Counted from the stretch's first letter, positions 45,432-58,117 are shown. The stretch: 64,000 bases of DNA from Lumbricus terrestris (GCA_949752735.1 OX457036.1:6726692-6790691), one strand, 5' to 3'. Notes: a model not told the origin generated them from the letters alone. Numbers and translations are program-made.

Positions 45432-45773
45432 CAACGGCGGATACAGAAATTTTCGATGGGGGCCAAAATTTTGGGTCTTTGGCCAGGACAACATTTTCTT
45501 CTTGGTCGCCGAAAAATCTGATGACCTTTTTTTAGTCATTTGTCTCGAATTCCCAATAAATTTTTTTTCATCCGCCAAAAAGTTGATGACCTTGTTATTT
45601 TTATTTTTTTAGTCATCAGTCGGGGTCGGAGTTGGGGCCTCTCGAGTATCCTGCTTTTCTCTCCCACTGCATTGAATTATATAATGGCTTGTTGAAACCA
45701 AATGGGTGCCACGTGCCATACACACTTTTTAAATGGGGGGCAAGGCGGATTGGCCCCTCTGGATCCGCCCCTG
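45432..45773. mobile_element. hAT-type MITE, CAGGGGCGGATCC family, next to copy 2
   Basis: 342 bp. The right end reversed is CAGGGGCGGATCCAGAGG, the left end CAACGGCGGATACAG. Flanks GGCTTTCA and AGCTTTCA agree at 7 of 8. It sits 10 bp from the end of the satellite-bearing element and uses the overlapping target AAGGCTTTCA. Confidence 0.85.
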
Positions 45774-46565
45774 AGCTTTCACATTCATTTTTGCTAGTTC
45801 TTGATGCACCCCAAACCAGATAAAAATTATATTGCGTCTTGGTATGGTTCAGTCGCAAACAGCTCGTTGATGGCGGGACTTATTTGCAATACAAGGGAAC
45901 AAAACATCGACACCAAGAAAGGCGATTACTAAGGTATTATTACAGTACATCTTATTCATTGTATTAACCTGGGCCCTGATCTATTTAGAACTGTCCATTT
46001 TTAGTAGAACGGCTAAGTGATCAGACTTCAGACCCCAGTCTGGAAACATTCCATTCTATCACATACTGTGATGTTGAGAACAAAGTCAATTTTAAAAGCC
46101 CGTACTGGTCTAAAAGCGTATGGTGTATGTAACACGTCAACACAGAATCCTCATAATAAGTTTTAAGTTACCAGCATTTACTTTATCGATTAGGCTCATG
46201 CTTTCAGGCCAGCTAGACACCATTTCTTCGATATATAGCTTTTTTATAAATAAGACGCATTTCAACGCAAAATAATTATTGTGGCTTCAACGGGCTCAAA
46301 GCACGGGGTTTTGGTGTTGCACTTCAAACTTGGCAATGCGCTTCGTTTCAAAATTAAAAAATGCGCCTATTTTTTTTAAAATTGGTCTCACGCATATTGT
46401 TCAAGATCTTTCCGAGTGTATGCCTTGTTTTTCTGCCTATTATTCCAGAGGCCCAACTGCATTGTTTTTCATAAATATCTGGTGCTTTGCGTAGTTCTCT
46501 TCATCATAGTAATTGCTGGAAACCAAAAAGTGGTTTTTGACGTACTTAGTTGTTATTTGTCTGTA
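45774..46565. other. Non-coding stretch
   Basis: No gene seen. Confidence 0.4.
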
Positions 46566-46569
46566 TGTG

Positions 46570-46780
46570 TACTTGTTATAGCGCCCCTCAGGCACTCTAT
46601 TCAGAGGCGCTCCCGACTGCAGAGCAGACACTGCATCGGAGTTTCACGCCGAAGCGCTGAGCAATTGCGACTGAAGGACTTGCCCAGGGTCCCTATGCGG
46701 TGGACTTGAGATGGATTCGAACCTCGAACCTTTCGGCTTCAAGGCAACGACGCCACCACTCCACCAATGCGCCCCACATT
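46570..46780 (-). repeat. tRNA-derived SINE
   Basis: Reversed copy: head GTGGGGCGCATTGGTGGAGT, B-box-like GGTTCGAGGTTCGAATCC, body and stem-loop GGGAGCGCCTCTGAATAG ... AGGGGCGCTATAACAAGT. Confidence 0.9.
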
Positions 46781-47429
46781 TATAAATGTTACTGCGTTTG
46801 TCGCGACGAAAGTATGCAGGCCGTCGAAGCAGAAATATCACACAAGCAAATAGTTTAATGATTGCGGTCAAATGTTTCTATTTTCGGATAATCTGTTTAA
46901 ACTAAGAATTTAGTTTTAATGTTTTTTGCATTTGTTAGATATATAGCATTAATTTCCAAATTACTGACGGTTATTCGTCTACTGTTCGCTAAATGCAGTA
47001 GCGTCATTTTGATTAAAACAGCAGATAATTTGCAAGAATGTGACAGGATAGCAAACATGTAATATTCACCCGGACTAGATGAAAAGAGACGGTTAAAACT
47101 ATATGTTATAAACTGTTGTTTATTCCTTCAGACCATTTTTCTGCACAGTGTTTTAACCAATAGACTGAGACACCCGTTTCGTTGAATATTTTGATTTATA
47201 AATAAATATAGGTATGCCGCTGTTGGGAGTCCCAGCAGCTAACAAAACCTTGCTCATCCGAGTAATGCCCAATAGCAAACCGTGGTTGGCAGTTTTGCTA
47301 CAGTACACGTGTATCAGTGAATGAGCGGTTTCATACCAAGATGCATACAATGACTCAAAGAGAAGTACTACACAGGGCCCCATCTGCTCAAATCCTTCTT
47401 GCATGTTAAATTGAGGCTGTCGTCTTTGT
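46781..47429. other. Non-coding stretch
   Basis: No gene seen. Confidence 0.4.
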
Positions 47430-47640
47430 TTATTTAATTATTCATTTCAGAAATTTATACAGCGGTAGGCTGCTCAGAAGAGCTCTCGGCTCAACCACGG
47501 CTAAATAAAACAGTTTTTAGTTCTTAAGGAACAGAGCGGAGTGATCCCTGGGAATTAAGCGCATTGTAACAGGGAGACCATTCCAAGTTGTAGGACCAGC
47601 AACAGAGAATGAATTACGTTGTCGGATAGCAGAAGAATCA
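47430..47640 (-). repeat. L2 3'-end fragment
   Basis: Matches 40065-40260 and 56300-56500 (GCTAAATAAAACAGTTTTTA, GGGAATTAAGCGCATTGTAA) with a T/A-rich tail. Confidence 0.75.
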
Positions 47641-48039
47641 GTAAACAAGTTGAACAATTAGTTTGACAATAATCATCTATCTGCACATACTCGACGTCGG
47701 TAAACTGCTACAGTGCTACACTAACCAAACTAATGCAGTAGTTTAGCAATTCATGCATGGATTCACTGAAAGCACCCCACTCTACAGAAGTACATGTAAC
47801 TAGCCAGCCCAATAGTATAATTATAGTTAATTAACTAAAGACTTAATCTAAGCAAGTTGAGACCAACATTAATAGTTCTGTTTACAACAGAATGCCGCTA
47901 AATATTCCAATTAGACAATTTCAAACTGTATGAATTTTAGGCTATTCCTGTACCAACCTGGCTTACGATACGCAACTGCTCAAGTATGAAAGTATTATTC
48001 TAACTGAACGATGGTCACACTTTCACAACAATTCGTCTG

Positions 48040-48698
48040 AAGTCTTGCGCCTAGACAGAGGGCAATAAGAATCACCCCGCTCAAACCCCGTCCCACACCG
48101 CCCCACATTCTTTACCAGAGAAGCCACGGTGTGGGGCAAAGACCCGACATTTATCAATAAACCCAAGTAACCGTCACAGTTCCGCATGTAGTGACATTAC
48201 ACTTTCGAGATAGACAGAGTCCCACCAGGTTATCCAGCCGTCATCTGAAATCAGCCTGAGGGGCGGGAGCGGGCGAAAACCCGTTATTTCCGAGCTGCGA
48301 GTAGCCTATGGACAAACTTTCTGAAATATACATGTACATGTAGATCTCATCCAGCTGAATGATTCTAAACAAGGTTTTGAGAATCGGAGTGTGAGTTGCG
48401 ACAGTGTATAATTACAGCCACGCATATTATCAATTAAAGAACCTGCGAAAACTATGCTATATATATGCTGTAAATACTACGAATAAAAGGTGTTCGCATT
48501 GGTCGCAGAATAAAATCGTTGTTTCCGCTGTTTAAACGACTTCCCATGGTTACCAGGGCCATTGACGCATACAATGTATAATCAAAGCTGCGACTGAAAC
48601 AATTGATCCATGCTGATGTAAATGCTTTCCCGGTGGTTGGATCTTTGCTGTTCATCTGAACGTGCATCTGCCTGGTGATGATGATAATGATGACGATA

Positions 48699-48729
<31 letters not shown>

Positions 48730-48832
48730 TGACGATGACGATGACGATGATGATGATGATGATGACGATGGTGATGATGATGATGACGATGACGATGACG
48801 ATGAAGATGATGACGATGACGATGACGATGAT

Positions 48833-48867
<35 letters not shown>

Positions 48868-49025
48868 TGATGACGATGACGATGACGATGGTGATGATGA
48901 TGATGATGACGATGACGACGACGACGACGATGACGATGACGATGACGATGATGATGATGATGACGACGACGACGACGACGACGATGACGATGACGATGAC
49001 GATGGTGATGATGACGATGATGAGC
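48040..49025 (+). repeat. Family X dispersed repeat, full copy with trinucleotide tail
   Basis: The 5' part (48040-48350) matches 57200-57500 (TAGACAGAGGGCAATAAGAA). The middle has AATAAAAGGTGTTCGC, CATGGTTACCAGGGCCATTG and CCCGGTGGTTGGATCTTTGC. It ends CATCTGCCTGGTGATGATG and continues as a GAY array (48675-49022) of GATGAC, GATGGT and pure GAC blocks. Non-coding; nothing identifies its class. Confidence 0.8.
48675..49022 (+). repeat. (GAT/GAC)n array
   Basis: Mixed GAT/GAC units with GGT and AAG variants. Direct continuation of family X. Asp, Ser and Met frames are artefacts. Confidence 0.96.
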
Positions 49026-49263
49026 AAATCATGGAATCTGATACACACCACAATTTAATGCTCTTCATCTCTATCCCTAAAACTGATTTGTTCGATTGGA
49101 ATACAGATATTTTTTTTCGTGCATCAGCTGTCAAAATGATCCTTCTTTCGACGGCATTTGCCCTATTTGTCATAAACTATCGTGAAGGTCTCGATATTCA
49201 AATTACATAATTTGTTATTCCTTATAATACTTCACCACTGTTCCGACTCTTACGACGCGAATC

Positions 49264-49437
49264 TTGGGTATATCGGGTATAACTTTTGAACGGTAGGGGC
49301 ATTATCAAAATTTTAGCTCAAAATGTGTCCCAATTAACCCTCTACAGCTACCTAACAAGTCTAAATTTTATTCCAAACGGAACAAGTTTGATTTGGGAAA
49401 AACCGAGGGGGTGGCACCCCCCTTGGTAGCCCGAGAG
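49264..49437. mobile_element. End fragment of the piggyBac-type MITE
   Basis: Reverse of 36625-36815 (CTTGGGTATATCGGGT, GCTCAAAATGTGTCCCAATT) ending GGTAGCCCGAGAG then TTAA at 49438-49441. Confidence 0.78.
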
Positions 49438-49441
49438 TTAA

Positions 49442-50261
49442 CTCGCGACTGTTGGTCGACTTTTCACGCGATTTCGCTGCTATCTGTGCAATATGAAAAT
49501 GTTTAACGGTGTGAATTATAGCGAAATTATTTCGAATTTTATTATAGGTTCTCTACCATCTGCATAAAGGTGTTTAATGGCAAACGTCTATGATGTTAGT
49601 TTAATCGACCGACTTTGTTTCAATGAATGCTGGTGCATGTAATAATAAAAATAAACAATAATAAGACAATTTATATTGCAAAATATTCCTGTCATACCGG
49701 AACAAGTACATTAAGTGGACTTTAGGACGATTCGTCATAGGACGATGGGTAGTAAGGTCTATCTGTCATTACTGATTGAATGTATTGTTTGAATCGAGCC
49801 CTTCGCACTTGAGAACAGGTCTATCTGTCATAATGTCATAAAATTACTGCACATACTCTTTTCTAACTAATTAGAAAAGAGGTCATCTACTTTAGTTAAT
49901 TGATTGCATGCATCATTTAGTTATATCCAGCATTTTTAGAAAAATACAATTAGTGTCAATGTAGAGATTTAATAGAATTTTATGTATTGTACTTGAAATT
50001 GTATTTTATATTAGATGTTCTTGTAAATTTTATTTGATGTTTTTAACCTCTTCAATAAGTATAATATTTGACAACTATACTTGATTATTTTGGTCTTGTA
50101 AGTTATGTGCGAACTACCATGTGATCGAATGATAAGCAATCTAGGACCAATCGCCCTATAGAGACGGTAGCACAGAACAATGAACACTTGGACCGGACCA
50201 ACCATTGACATTCGCCCCAGCATAATGATGCTGAATGTTATTCTGTTCATGTATGTATGCG
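49442..50261. other. AT-rich non-coding stretch
   Basis: No gene seen. Confidence 0.4.
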
Positions 50262-50951
50262 CAGGGGCGGATCCAGGGGGGCAATCCCGCCATGGCCCTA
50301 TTTAAAAAGTGCATGGGACGTGGCCCCATTATTTTGGTTTCAACAAGCCATTAAATCAATGCAGCGGGATAGAAAAGGAGCATACTAGTCTTGACTTATG
50401 GCCCCGGCGAAGCTTTCGCCCGCATCAGCCGCTCCTTTATGGATAGCCTCCAGTCGTCCCTGTCCTGTGCTCTCCGCGTCGCCTCTCCCACGGTTAGTCC
50501 CATCTCCCGGCAGTAATCTTCTGCCACATCTATCCATCGCTTCCTGGGTCTGCCTCTTCTCCTCTTTCCATGCACATATCCCTGCAATGCCACCTTTGGA
50601 TATCCATATTGAAGTTTCTTGATCGATCGGATTGTAGGGCGACTGATCAAGTCTCTCCCTCTTCCCCTGGTTCAGATTTAGCCAGGACCGAGTCCTGTTG
50701 CCCGGGAGAGACGACGAGGACGTACTGAACCACCTCCCCCAACCACCTCTCTACTAGTCTAGAGAGGCCATTACTTCGACCAGGATGACCGATGACTAAA
50801 GAAAAGTGAGGAATTATTTTGGCAGGGAAAACTGGTATTATATTTCCAGACACAACGACCAAACGACTGAAAAAGGTCAAGGGATTTTTTTCTGGCAAAG
50901 ATCACCGAAAATGTTGCCCCTCCCGTTCGAACATGTCTGTATCCGCCTCTG
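50262..50951. mobile_element. hAT-type element carrying a LINE fragment, target duplication TGTATGCG
   Basis: Ends CAGGGGCGGATCCAGG and, reversed, CAGAGGCGGATAC. TGTATGCG at 50254-50261 and 50952-50959 is identical. The left 130 bp matches the right half of 45432-45773 in reverse. Confidence 0.92.
50396..50660 (-). pseudogene. LINE RT C-terminal fragment inside the hAT element
   Basis: Minus frame: YGYPKVALQGYVHGKRRRGR, PRKRWIDVAEDYCREMGL, ATRRAQDRDDWRLSIKERLM. The GKRxRGRPxxRWxD block is shared with 22264-22905 and 62053-62755, but this is a different subfamily. Open over 84 codons. Confidence 0.78.
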
Positions 50952-51139
50952 TGTATGCGTCTATGCGCAATATGTGTCTCATGCTTCGAGTAAAGGCCCT
51001 ACGATCCTCGAATGTGTATTGTGTAACCGTGATTTTAGTTTAGGTGTTTGCTATCTCCTTCTTAAATCTGTTTTGACTCATTACATCTTGTGTCAAGACC
51101 ACTCTATGGCGACTTAACAGCCATCATCATCACGGTAGC

Positions 51140-51294
51140 CATGGACGGAGTTTGGTTTCCATTCTTAGAGGGGCTAAAGCCTTCTGTGGGGGGCTAAGCC
51201 TGAAAAAAGATACAATTTACAAGGTAAAAATGAATCTGGGTCTTCTTGGGGTGGGCTTAGCTCCCCCTCCTAGCCCCTGATAAACTCGCCCATG
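51140..51294. mobile_element. Short hAT-type MITE, CATGG-CG ends
   Basis: 155 bp. Ends CATGGACGGAGTTTGG and, reversed, CATGGGCGAGTTTATC. Flanks ACGGTAGC and ATGGTATC agree at 6 of 8. Family of 35622-35878. Confidence 0.72.
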
Positions 51295-52228
51295 ATGGTA
51301 TCACCGCCTAGGGGACCCATCTAGCGGGGTTGCAAGACCCCTTCCGGGTCACCTGTTCAACCAAAATTGGGACTATTAGCATCATTTCTTAAGCACTGCT
51401 TCATTACCGATATATTTTTGTTAAGTTTGTTTCTTGATGCTTGATTTGATTTATTGTTCTGATTCCGGTCGCCATATAAAATAATGGTTTGATTTGACTT
51501 GATTTTGATTTGATGTCATGCATGTGTTGATGCATTGCGATACATGTTTGATGTGCATGTAAATTAGAAAAAGTTACGCAATGAATATTCAAAGCAGCAA
51601 AAGATTCATTTTGAGTTTTACCTTTTTATGACCTTTTGAAGATCTGCGATGGCTGCATCCTCTATATACTTATAGTGCCGGTTTCAATTAAAACGACACT
51701 GTGCGATGGCAATGGTCACTTGTGTCACCCGCTGGGTGACCCGTCAACAGGGCGCCCGACAAAATGGCGCCGACAAAAGGGCGCCGACAAATGGGCGCCC
51801 GACAAAAAGGGCGCCCGACATAAGGGCGGCGCTCTTAAAGAAATAATATTATTATCGTAAAAGATTTCCGACCGGCACAGACAAAGTACGAGCAGCGGTG
51901 GAGTTGGAGCATCCTCTTAAATTAAAAATAATTATTCTATAATAATTATAGACGACTGTTACAGTAATGTCAACGTAAAATTTTGGGTTTTACGTGTTGT
52001 CACTTGTTCACATGCTAGCAGAAAAGCGACGCCAGACTAACCGTGCAAATAATTTAAAGCGAGCAATAAATTTATAGTCAGCAATTCGGTATAATTATAC
52101 TATTAACAGAAACGGTTGAACTGTTCATTCCTTTTCTTTTGTAAAGGTTAACATCAAAGCTGCTTTCTGCTGTATCATAATCGTTTCGCGCTGTATAGCA
52201 TATACCACTACAAAAAACGCTTAGTTGA
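51295..52228. other. Non-coding with a GGGCGCC minisatellite
   Basis: No gene seen. 51747-51832 holds five GGGCGCC(C)GACAAAA-type units of 15-18 bp. Confidence 0.6.
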
Positions 52229-52500
52229 CCGACACCCTAAAAACTATGTTAGGCTACAATATAATAGCTAAGGGCAAACCACGTCACATAATTTTAAGGT
52301 TAGTGGAGGTTCCTGCCTTGTTAAAACATTGAAATGTTATGCTTCAAAGGTGTGTGGCAAGTATGTGTATTCGTGCGTTCGTGCGTTAGTGCGTGTGTGC
52401 GTGTGTGCGTTCGTGCGCGTCTGTGAGCGTGTGCGTTCGTGCGTAGGAGTGTGCGCGCGCGTGCGTAGGAGTGTGTGTGTGTTTGGGAGACAGAGGGATA
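52229..52500 (+). repeat. Dispersed repeat with GT/CG-rich tail, copy 2
   Basis: See 38763-38995. The tail is GTGCGTTCGTGCG-rich. Confidence 0.8.
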
Positions 52501-53884
52501 TATATACTGAGAGACCAATGGAGACTCAGATAGAGACAACGTTAAAGACAAATACAAAGATAGTTGGATAAACAGATAAATAGATAGCTAGGTAGATAGA
52601 TCGGGAGAATAATTTATTTGTTAATTGTCACACTAATCGACGCATAAATGATGGAAATACTGAAAATTTCAACGATCGTACTCTGGCATCGCCAGTCCCA
52701 ATACGAGCGAAAGGAGGAGGGCCACGCTGAGCATCTTTGTCATATCGTTATTGAGCAATAAACGACGAACCAACGGTTTAACTGCTCAACGGCTCATGAC
52801 TCCAATGGTTTTTTAAATCGACTGGAAAATTAATTTGTTGAGATTTTAACTGCAGCGTACAGGAGGAGCAGTCCTTTAAGAAATATATTAAGCTTGTCCA
52901 TGTCACATTAATCAATATGGTAACTTCGTTTTCTTAGCGTGTGCATAATTATGGGTGGAAGGCCAATTCTTTCCATCGCCATCTCTTCTTCTCAGCCACA
53001 GCGTATGTCACCAGCGTACTCTTTATCGCCGGGTTGGCAGGAGATACATCGAACGAAATTATGGCCCTATACTGTAGTAGGGGAGGTTTGTGGCCATATA
53101 ATAGTCTGGAAGATTAACAATTAAACCTATATTTTCTTTTGGCTGTTTAACGACGCTGTTTCATTATAAAGATGAGCTGAATCGTCCTCCAGGTACGGCA
53201 AGAACTAAGCGTTCCTTAAATTACACGCAATTTATATTTTACACTGTGTGACTGTGTCCGGATGAGAAGTAGAACACAAAACAAAGTGTAATAACTCGGT
53301 CAATACTTTTAGGATTTGTCTGAAAGTTTAAACACGACAACAGTGGCTATATTTACACAAGATCCTACAGCCGATTAGAAATATTCTTGAGTTTTTTCCT
53401 TCACATTTATGAGCGTTTGAGATGCAGCACCGAAAAATTGAACTTCCCAACACTCAAAAGCTGAAATGAAGTATAATTCAGCTATATGGTGTTCGAAATG
53501 TCCTTTTTGTTCAGGTGGTCCCACGGTTATAACAGGTTTACCGCAAGTTTTGTCCACTGGATGTTCCAATAGGCACATCGAATCCTAAGAGAGACAACAA
53601 GAGCTAACCGAAAGGACAAACATACCTTCAGTACCCATGCGCTCTTTCCCTCCAGATTCGTTCTAGAGTGTCACGTGCCTTAAATTTATGTTTCCTGTGT
53701 TACGTGAAAATGAGCAACGTTTGTACTGTTACGGTAGGTGACCAGATCAGAACAGATGTCAAATCTTCAAGCCTTGCTATTATTGTTATGCCTCTACTAT
53801 AAAAAATACATATAGATTGCAGTTTCTGTATTCGAAGGTGTTTAAGGACCGGATTAGTCACCAGTCAAAATGGAACTGCTTTCT
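52501..53884. other. Non-coding stretch, one family Y scrap
   Basis: Near 52682-52730, CTCTGGCATCGCCAGTCCCA and AAAGGAGGAGGGCC match family Y. No gene seen. Confidence 0.45.
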
Positions 53885-54015
53885 TCTTCTTCTTCTTCTT
53901 CTGTTGCTGTTTAACGTCCACTGTGGGGTATCAATGACCATTAGCGACGCCCTCCTCCTTTATCCAGGCTTGGGACTGGCACTGGCACAGTGCAACCAGT
54001 GGCGGAGTTAAACTG
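53885..54015 (-). repeat. Family Y core, reversed
   Basis: CCCTCCTCCTTTATCCAGGC, TTGGGACTGGCACTGGCACA, preceded by a (TTC)n run and GCTGTTTAACGTCC. Matches 55880-55975 in reverse. Confidence 0.7.
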
Positions 54016-54589
54016 CTTTCGTTTTGTCGCATGAGGTACGTAGGCCTAGTTACACGAATCGCATTAAAGTAGAACATTTTGAAGTCAAGTCGACTGAAAC
54101 TTGAGCTAACTATAATAGAATAGATTGACATAATAATATTTTTCAATATCGTTGTTAGATGGAAGATATACAATACTCGACATGATTATCGTTTTGAACT
54201 GGCATGAATGCAGTGGGGAATGCATGCTCTTGAATTACTGAAGTTCCACACTTTGTTGCATTAGAAATCATTGCGAGGCGAAGTTTAAAATTTTGGATGG
54301 ATGCAGGTGTAAACAATAGGGTAATGCTAGCATGCCTTTTAATGTCTGAACTCTGATATGATCTGCAGGGCTTTGTTTAGGTTCCGCTGATCCGGGCAGC
54401 TGAAAAATCTAATAAAACATTTTCTTATTTTTTTAAATACTGCGTCTGTATAATTTCTAGTTTGTTATGTTCAACTAATGTGCAGCTCGGATACATATGT
54501 GCCAATGTGTTGCTTTTCACAATTGTATGTATACAGTTCTTGCAAATGACATGCGCTTGTCTCGTTGCAATAAAGATTAGGCCTACTTA
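54016..54589. other. Non-coding stretch
   Basis: No gene seen. Confidence 0.4.
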
Positions 54590-54785
54590 CTTGCTTGCTT
54601 GCTTCCCTACTTATTTACATTCTTTCTGACTGACTGACTTACTGACTTACTTTCTTTCTCTCTTACTTACTTACCTGCTTACTTGCCTTCCGAATGACCT
54701 ATTTATTTACTTACTCACTTATTTATTTATTTACTTACTTGCTTTCATACTTACTTTCTTACTTACTTACTTTCTTACTTAAAAC
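54590..54785 (+). repeat. (CTTA)n-type degenerate tetranucleotide repeat
   Basis: CTTA/CTTG/CTTT units over about 195 bp. Similar tracts at 60478-60570 and 61690-61740. Confidence 0.9.
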
Positions 54786-54874
54786 TTAAAGCATTCTCAA
54801 AGGAAGGAGGGTAACGGTGATCATACCTGTTTGTGAATATCGTCGTTCAACTGCAAAATGCATATTGCTATCAT

Positions 54875-54943
54875 AATAATAATACTACTAATAATAGTAA
54901 TAATAATAATAATAATAATAATTATTATTATTATTATTATTAT

Positions 54944-54999
<56 letters not shown>

Positions 55000-55030
55000 T
55001 TACTTCTACTACTACTACTATTATTATAAC
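54875..55030 (+). repeat. Compound (AAT)n(ATT)n(ACT)n array
   Basis: AAT switches to its complement ATT and then to ACT, so the AAT/ATT part can form a hairpin. Followed by a family Y core (55045-55110). Confidence 0.95.
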
Positions 55031-55384
55031 CTAGCCCTGTTTCGTGTCTGCGCTGCAATTAACTCCGCCATTATTTGCGCTCTGCCAGTGCCAGTCCCAA
55101 ACATGGAAAAATGATATATGTTATCGCACGGTGTCGCTAAGCTGCAAATACTAAGCCTATACTCTGTGATACATTGAAGCGCAGCAAAGGTGGCATTCTA
55201 TTTTCAACCTTCTGTCATAACCTAAGCTGCAAATACTATATTAGTTGGATAGTGCCGTTCGAGTGTTCTTTGTCATAACATAGTTGCATTATAGCATCGC
55301 CATCCATTCTTGCTCCATGATTGGTACTGGCATTATCGTTGGCATGAGTGAGTGACGTAGGTTAAACTCTTGAATGAATGCAAA

Positions 55385-56295
55385 GTTCAACGACATCTTG
55401 TGGCAATGAAGTCCGTCGACGTCGACAAAGACGATTTCCAACAATTCACATATTTTGACGTGGGTGGGCTCAGGGCTGGGAGAGCTCCTGCCGTTCTGCT
55501 TGGGTTTCACTGTAGGACTTTTACATTAGTCCATGAAATGAATGATTGATTCAAAGACCCTACCATTCCAGTCATCTGTGGTCGTTAAGCAACCGAAACC
55601 ATTTAAAACGTTGTCATTCGAGCAGACCTACATGTACATGTATACAAAATATTAATTCCGCCACTGGTTGCACTCTGCCAGTGCCAGTACAAATTGCGGA
55701 TAAATGAGGAAGGCGTCGCTACTGGTATTTGTTACCACACAGAGACGTTAGACTGCGACTGCGTCTTACACAAGACCAAGGCGGTTGTGATGGATGGATC
55801 CAGATTTGACGAGGGCCTATGACAACAGAAGTCGTTTCCCTCGATAAAAAATCGTTTGACATAACTATTATAGCACAAAAAGCAGACGAACTCTGCCACT
55901 TGTTGCACTCTTCCAGTGCCAGTCCCAAGCCTGGATAAAGGAGGAGGGCGTCACTAATGGTCTTTGTTACCACATAGCGGTGTTAAACTGCAAATGTCAT
56001 TATCAACATTAAAAGACAGACGGTTGTAAACCGCAGCCATGAATTTATATAAATTCAGTTTACGCCCTGATAAAGGTGTCTATGACCCATCTGTCCAAAC
56101 TTGACCCTATCGGGTTTCAACGTTTATAATTGTGGTGTTGGCCCTGTGGGGGTGCGAAAAACCGAAAATTCTCCGGCGGGGTACCTAGCTAGTGGATCCA
56201 TACAATTGCGCTAGCTGCAAGTGCCTGTCCAAAACCTGGCAAAGGAGGAGTGTGTCGATAATTATCAGTGACGTTAAACTGTAACTACCACTATC
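55385..56295 (+). repeat. Family Y composite repeat, copy 2
   Basis: Collinear with 39260-40062. Has two CTCTxCCAGTGCCAGT blocks (55674, 55908) and the TATGACAACAGAAGTCGTTT core at 55819. Confidence 0.8.
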
Positions 56296-56299
56296 ACTA

Positions 56300-56565
56300 T
56301 TCATTTATTTATTTAAGAAATGTATATAGCGCCTCCTCAATGTAGGCTGCTCAGAAGGGCTCCCGTCCGAACCACAGCTAAATAAGACAGTTTCTAGATT
56401 TTTAAGGAACAGAGTGGAGTGACCCCTGGGAATTAAGCGCAGTGTAACAGGGAGACCATTCCAAGTTGTAGGACCTGCAATAGAGAATGAACGACGCTGT
56501 CGGATAGCAGTCTGCGAGCGGAGAACCACAAGCTCACAAGTTCGCCGATCGAAGGTGGATCGCAT
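56300..56565 (-). pseudogene. L2-type LINE RT end
   Basis: Minus frame: TFDRRTCELVVLRSQT, RRSFSIAGPTTWNGLPVTLR and LFLKNLETVLF, the conserved RT terminus, followed by GGGAGCCCTTCTGAGCAG ... GGAGGCGCTATATACA and an AAATAAATG tail. Confidence 0.82.
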
Positions 56566-56567
56566 CT

Positions 56568-56832
56568 AGCTGAATGATTCTCAAAACAGGTTTTGAGAAT
56601 CGGAGTGTGAGTTGCGACAGTATATTTTAAAAGCCGGGAAGTTGATGATTCATCAAATAGCGAAAACTATGCTTTATATAAATGCTGGAAATATTGCGAA
56701 TTAAAGGTGTCTTCATTGGTGTCAGAATTAATTCGTGGTTTCCCCTGTTTAACGACTCCCCATGGTTACCATGGCAATTGACGTAACCAATGTATTATCA
56801 TGCATGTAGCTATGACTGAAAAATTGAAGTAA
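56568..56832 (+). repeat. Family X, partial copy
   Basis: AGGTTTTGAGAATCGGAGTG, AATTAAAGGTGTCTTC, CATGGTTACCATGGCAATTG, collinear with 48365-48590. No trinucleotide tail. Confidence 0.75.
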
Positions 56833-57189
56833 TTTCTGGTCGCTTTAGGATGTAAACCGTTGAATGTATCATATTTCGTTTACTTTACTTAAACACCTTA
56901 AAATTGTGTTTCAGGAACTCTATATATAAGTGTATGCAAATAAGGCAATGACAATCTGATAACATTCCGATATCTCGTAGGAATCTTTAGTACGAATAAA
57001 CGTTATTAAACAGAATAGAAAATATAACAATAAATAAACTGCATTATTTTCTATATTCCTAAATAGGACAGAACATTTCAGGTCAGGATTTCTGCAAACA
57101 GATTGACCGCACTGACGATTCGCTGACGATGAGATGATCTGTTGGCGAAGGAGAGGACTGGCAATCCACCCTCATATTTCACATAAATA

Positions 57190-57860
57190 GCAATACTTGC
57201 GAAACTATTCACCCGAAGCCATGCACCTAAACAGAGGCCGATCAGGATCACCACGCCACTTCCCGCTACGCGCTCGTCACCATGAGAGAAGCGACGTCGG
57301 GCGAAAAAAACGAAACTACCAGATAAAGGCGAGTTACGGTGACAGCCTCGTAACTATTGACTTTACAATTTCCAGATAGACAGGGACCCGCCAAGACCAT
57401 CCCACATTCAACCCACAATCACCGCGGAGGACGGGGTCCCGGGTATGGACCAAAGCCCGGGATATCCAGAGCTGCTGGTAGCCTGGTAAGAATAAACTCG
57501 CCGAAATATAGATCTCATCTCGATGATCTTAGAACCCGACGGGCCGTTTTTCCGGCCCGTTATCCATAGAGTTACAGGAGCGCAGGGTTCAAAAGGTTAA
57601 GGAGATCTTGAGAATCGAAAGTGCAATAAAATCGTATTTAGTTTCCTAACAATTAAGAGACTTGGGAGAACGTTGATCACTAAATGGCTAGAATTACCGC
57701 GAATTAAAGGTGTCAAATTAATCGATGTTAACTCTGTATAACGAGCACCTACTACCAGGGCCATTGACGTACACACGCAATTATTGGCGTAACTCAATTA
57801 AAAAATTGCACTAGAATGCTTCCATGGTGGAAAGGCTTTCCCGGTGGCCGGATCTTTGTG
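57190..57860 (+). repeat. Family X, diverged copy
   Basis: 5' CCTAAACAGAGGCCGATCAG, then AATTAAAGGTGTCAAA, ACCAGGGCCATTGACG, and TTTCCCGGTGGCCGGATCTT at 57837. The tail is replaced by a SINE from about 57860. Confidence 0.7.
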
Positions 57861-58085
57861 TTGAACTCTCTGACTTGTGAGGTTTGGTGATGTTAGAGTG
57901 TGTTCGATGCGTCTCAACCGGAGGATTGCGGGTCAGAACCCACCTCAAGCCACCGCGTAGGGACCATGAGCCAGTTCTTACCTTATGCGCTTCGGCGTGG
58001 AACTCCGATTCAGTGACCACGCTGTAGCCGGGAGCGCCTCTGAGTAGGCTTGAAGGAGCGTTAGAACAAGTGGTCATACACACAT
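57860..58085 (+). repeat. tRNA-derived SINE, diverged
   Basis: CGTAGGGACCATGAGCCAGT, CTTCGGCGTGGAACTCCGAT, GGGAGCGCCTCTGAGTAG. Head degraded. Confidence 0.75.
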
Positions 58086-58117
58086 AGCCTAGGCAAACAT
58101 CTCCTATATCTGTTCAT

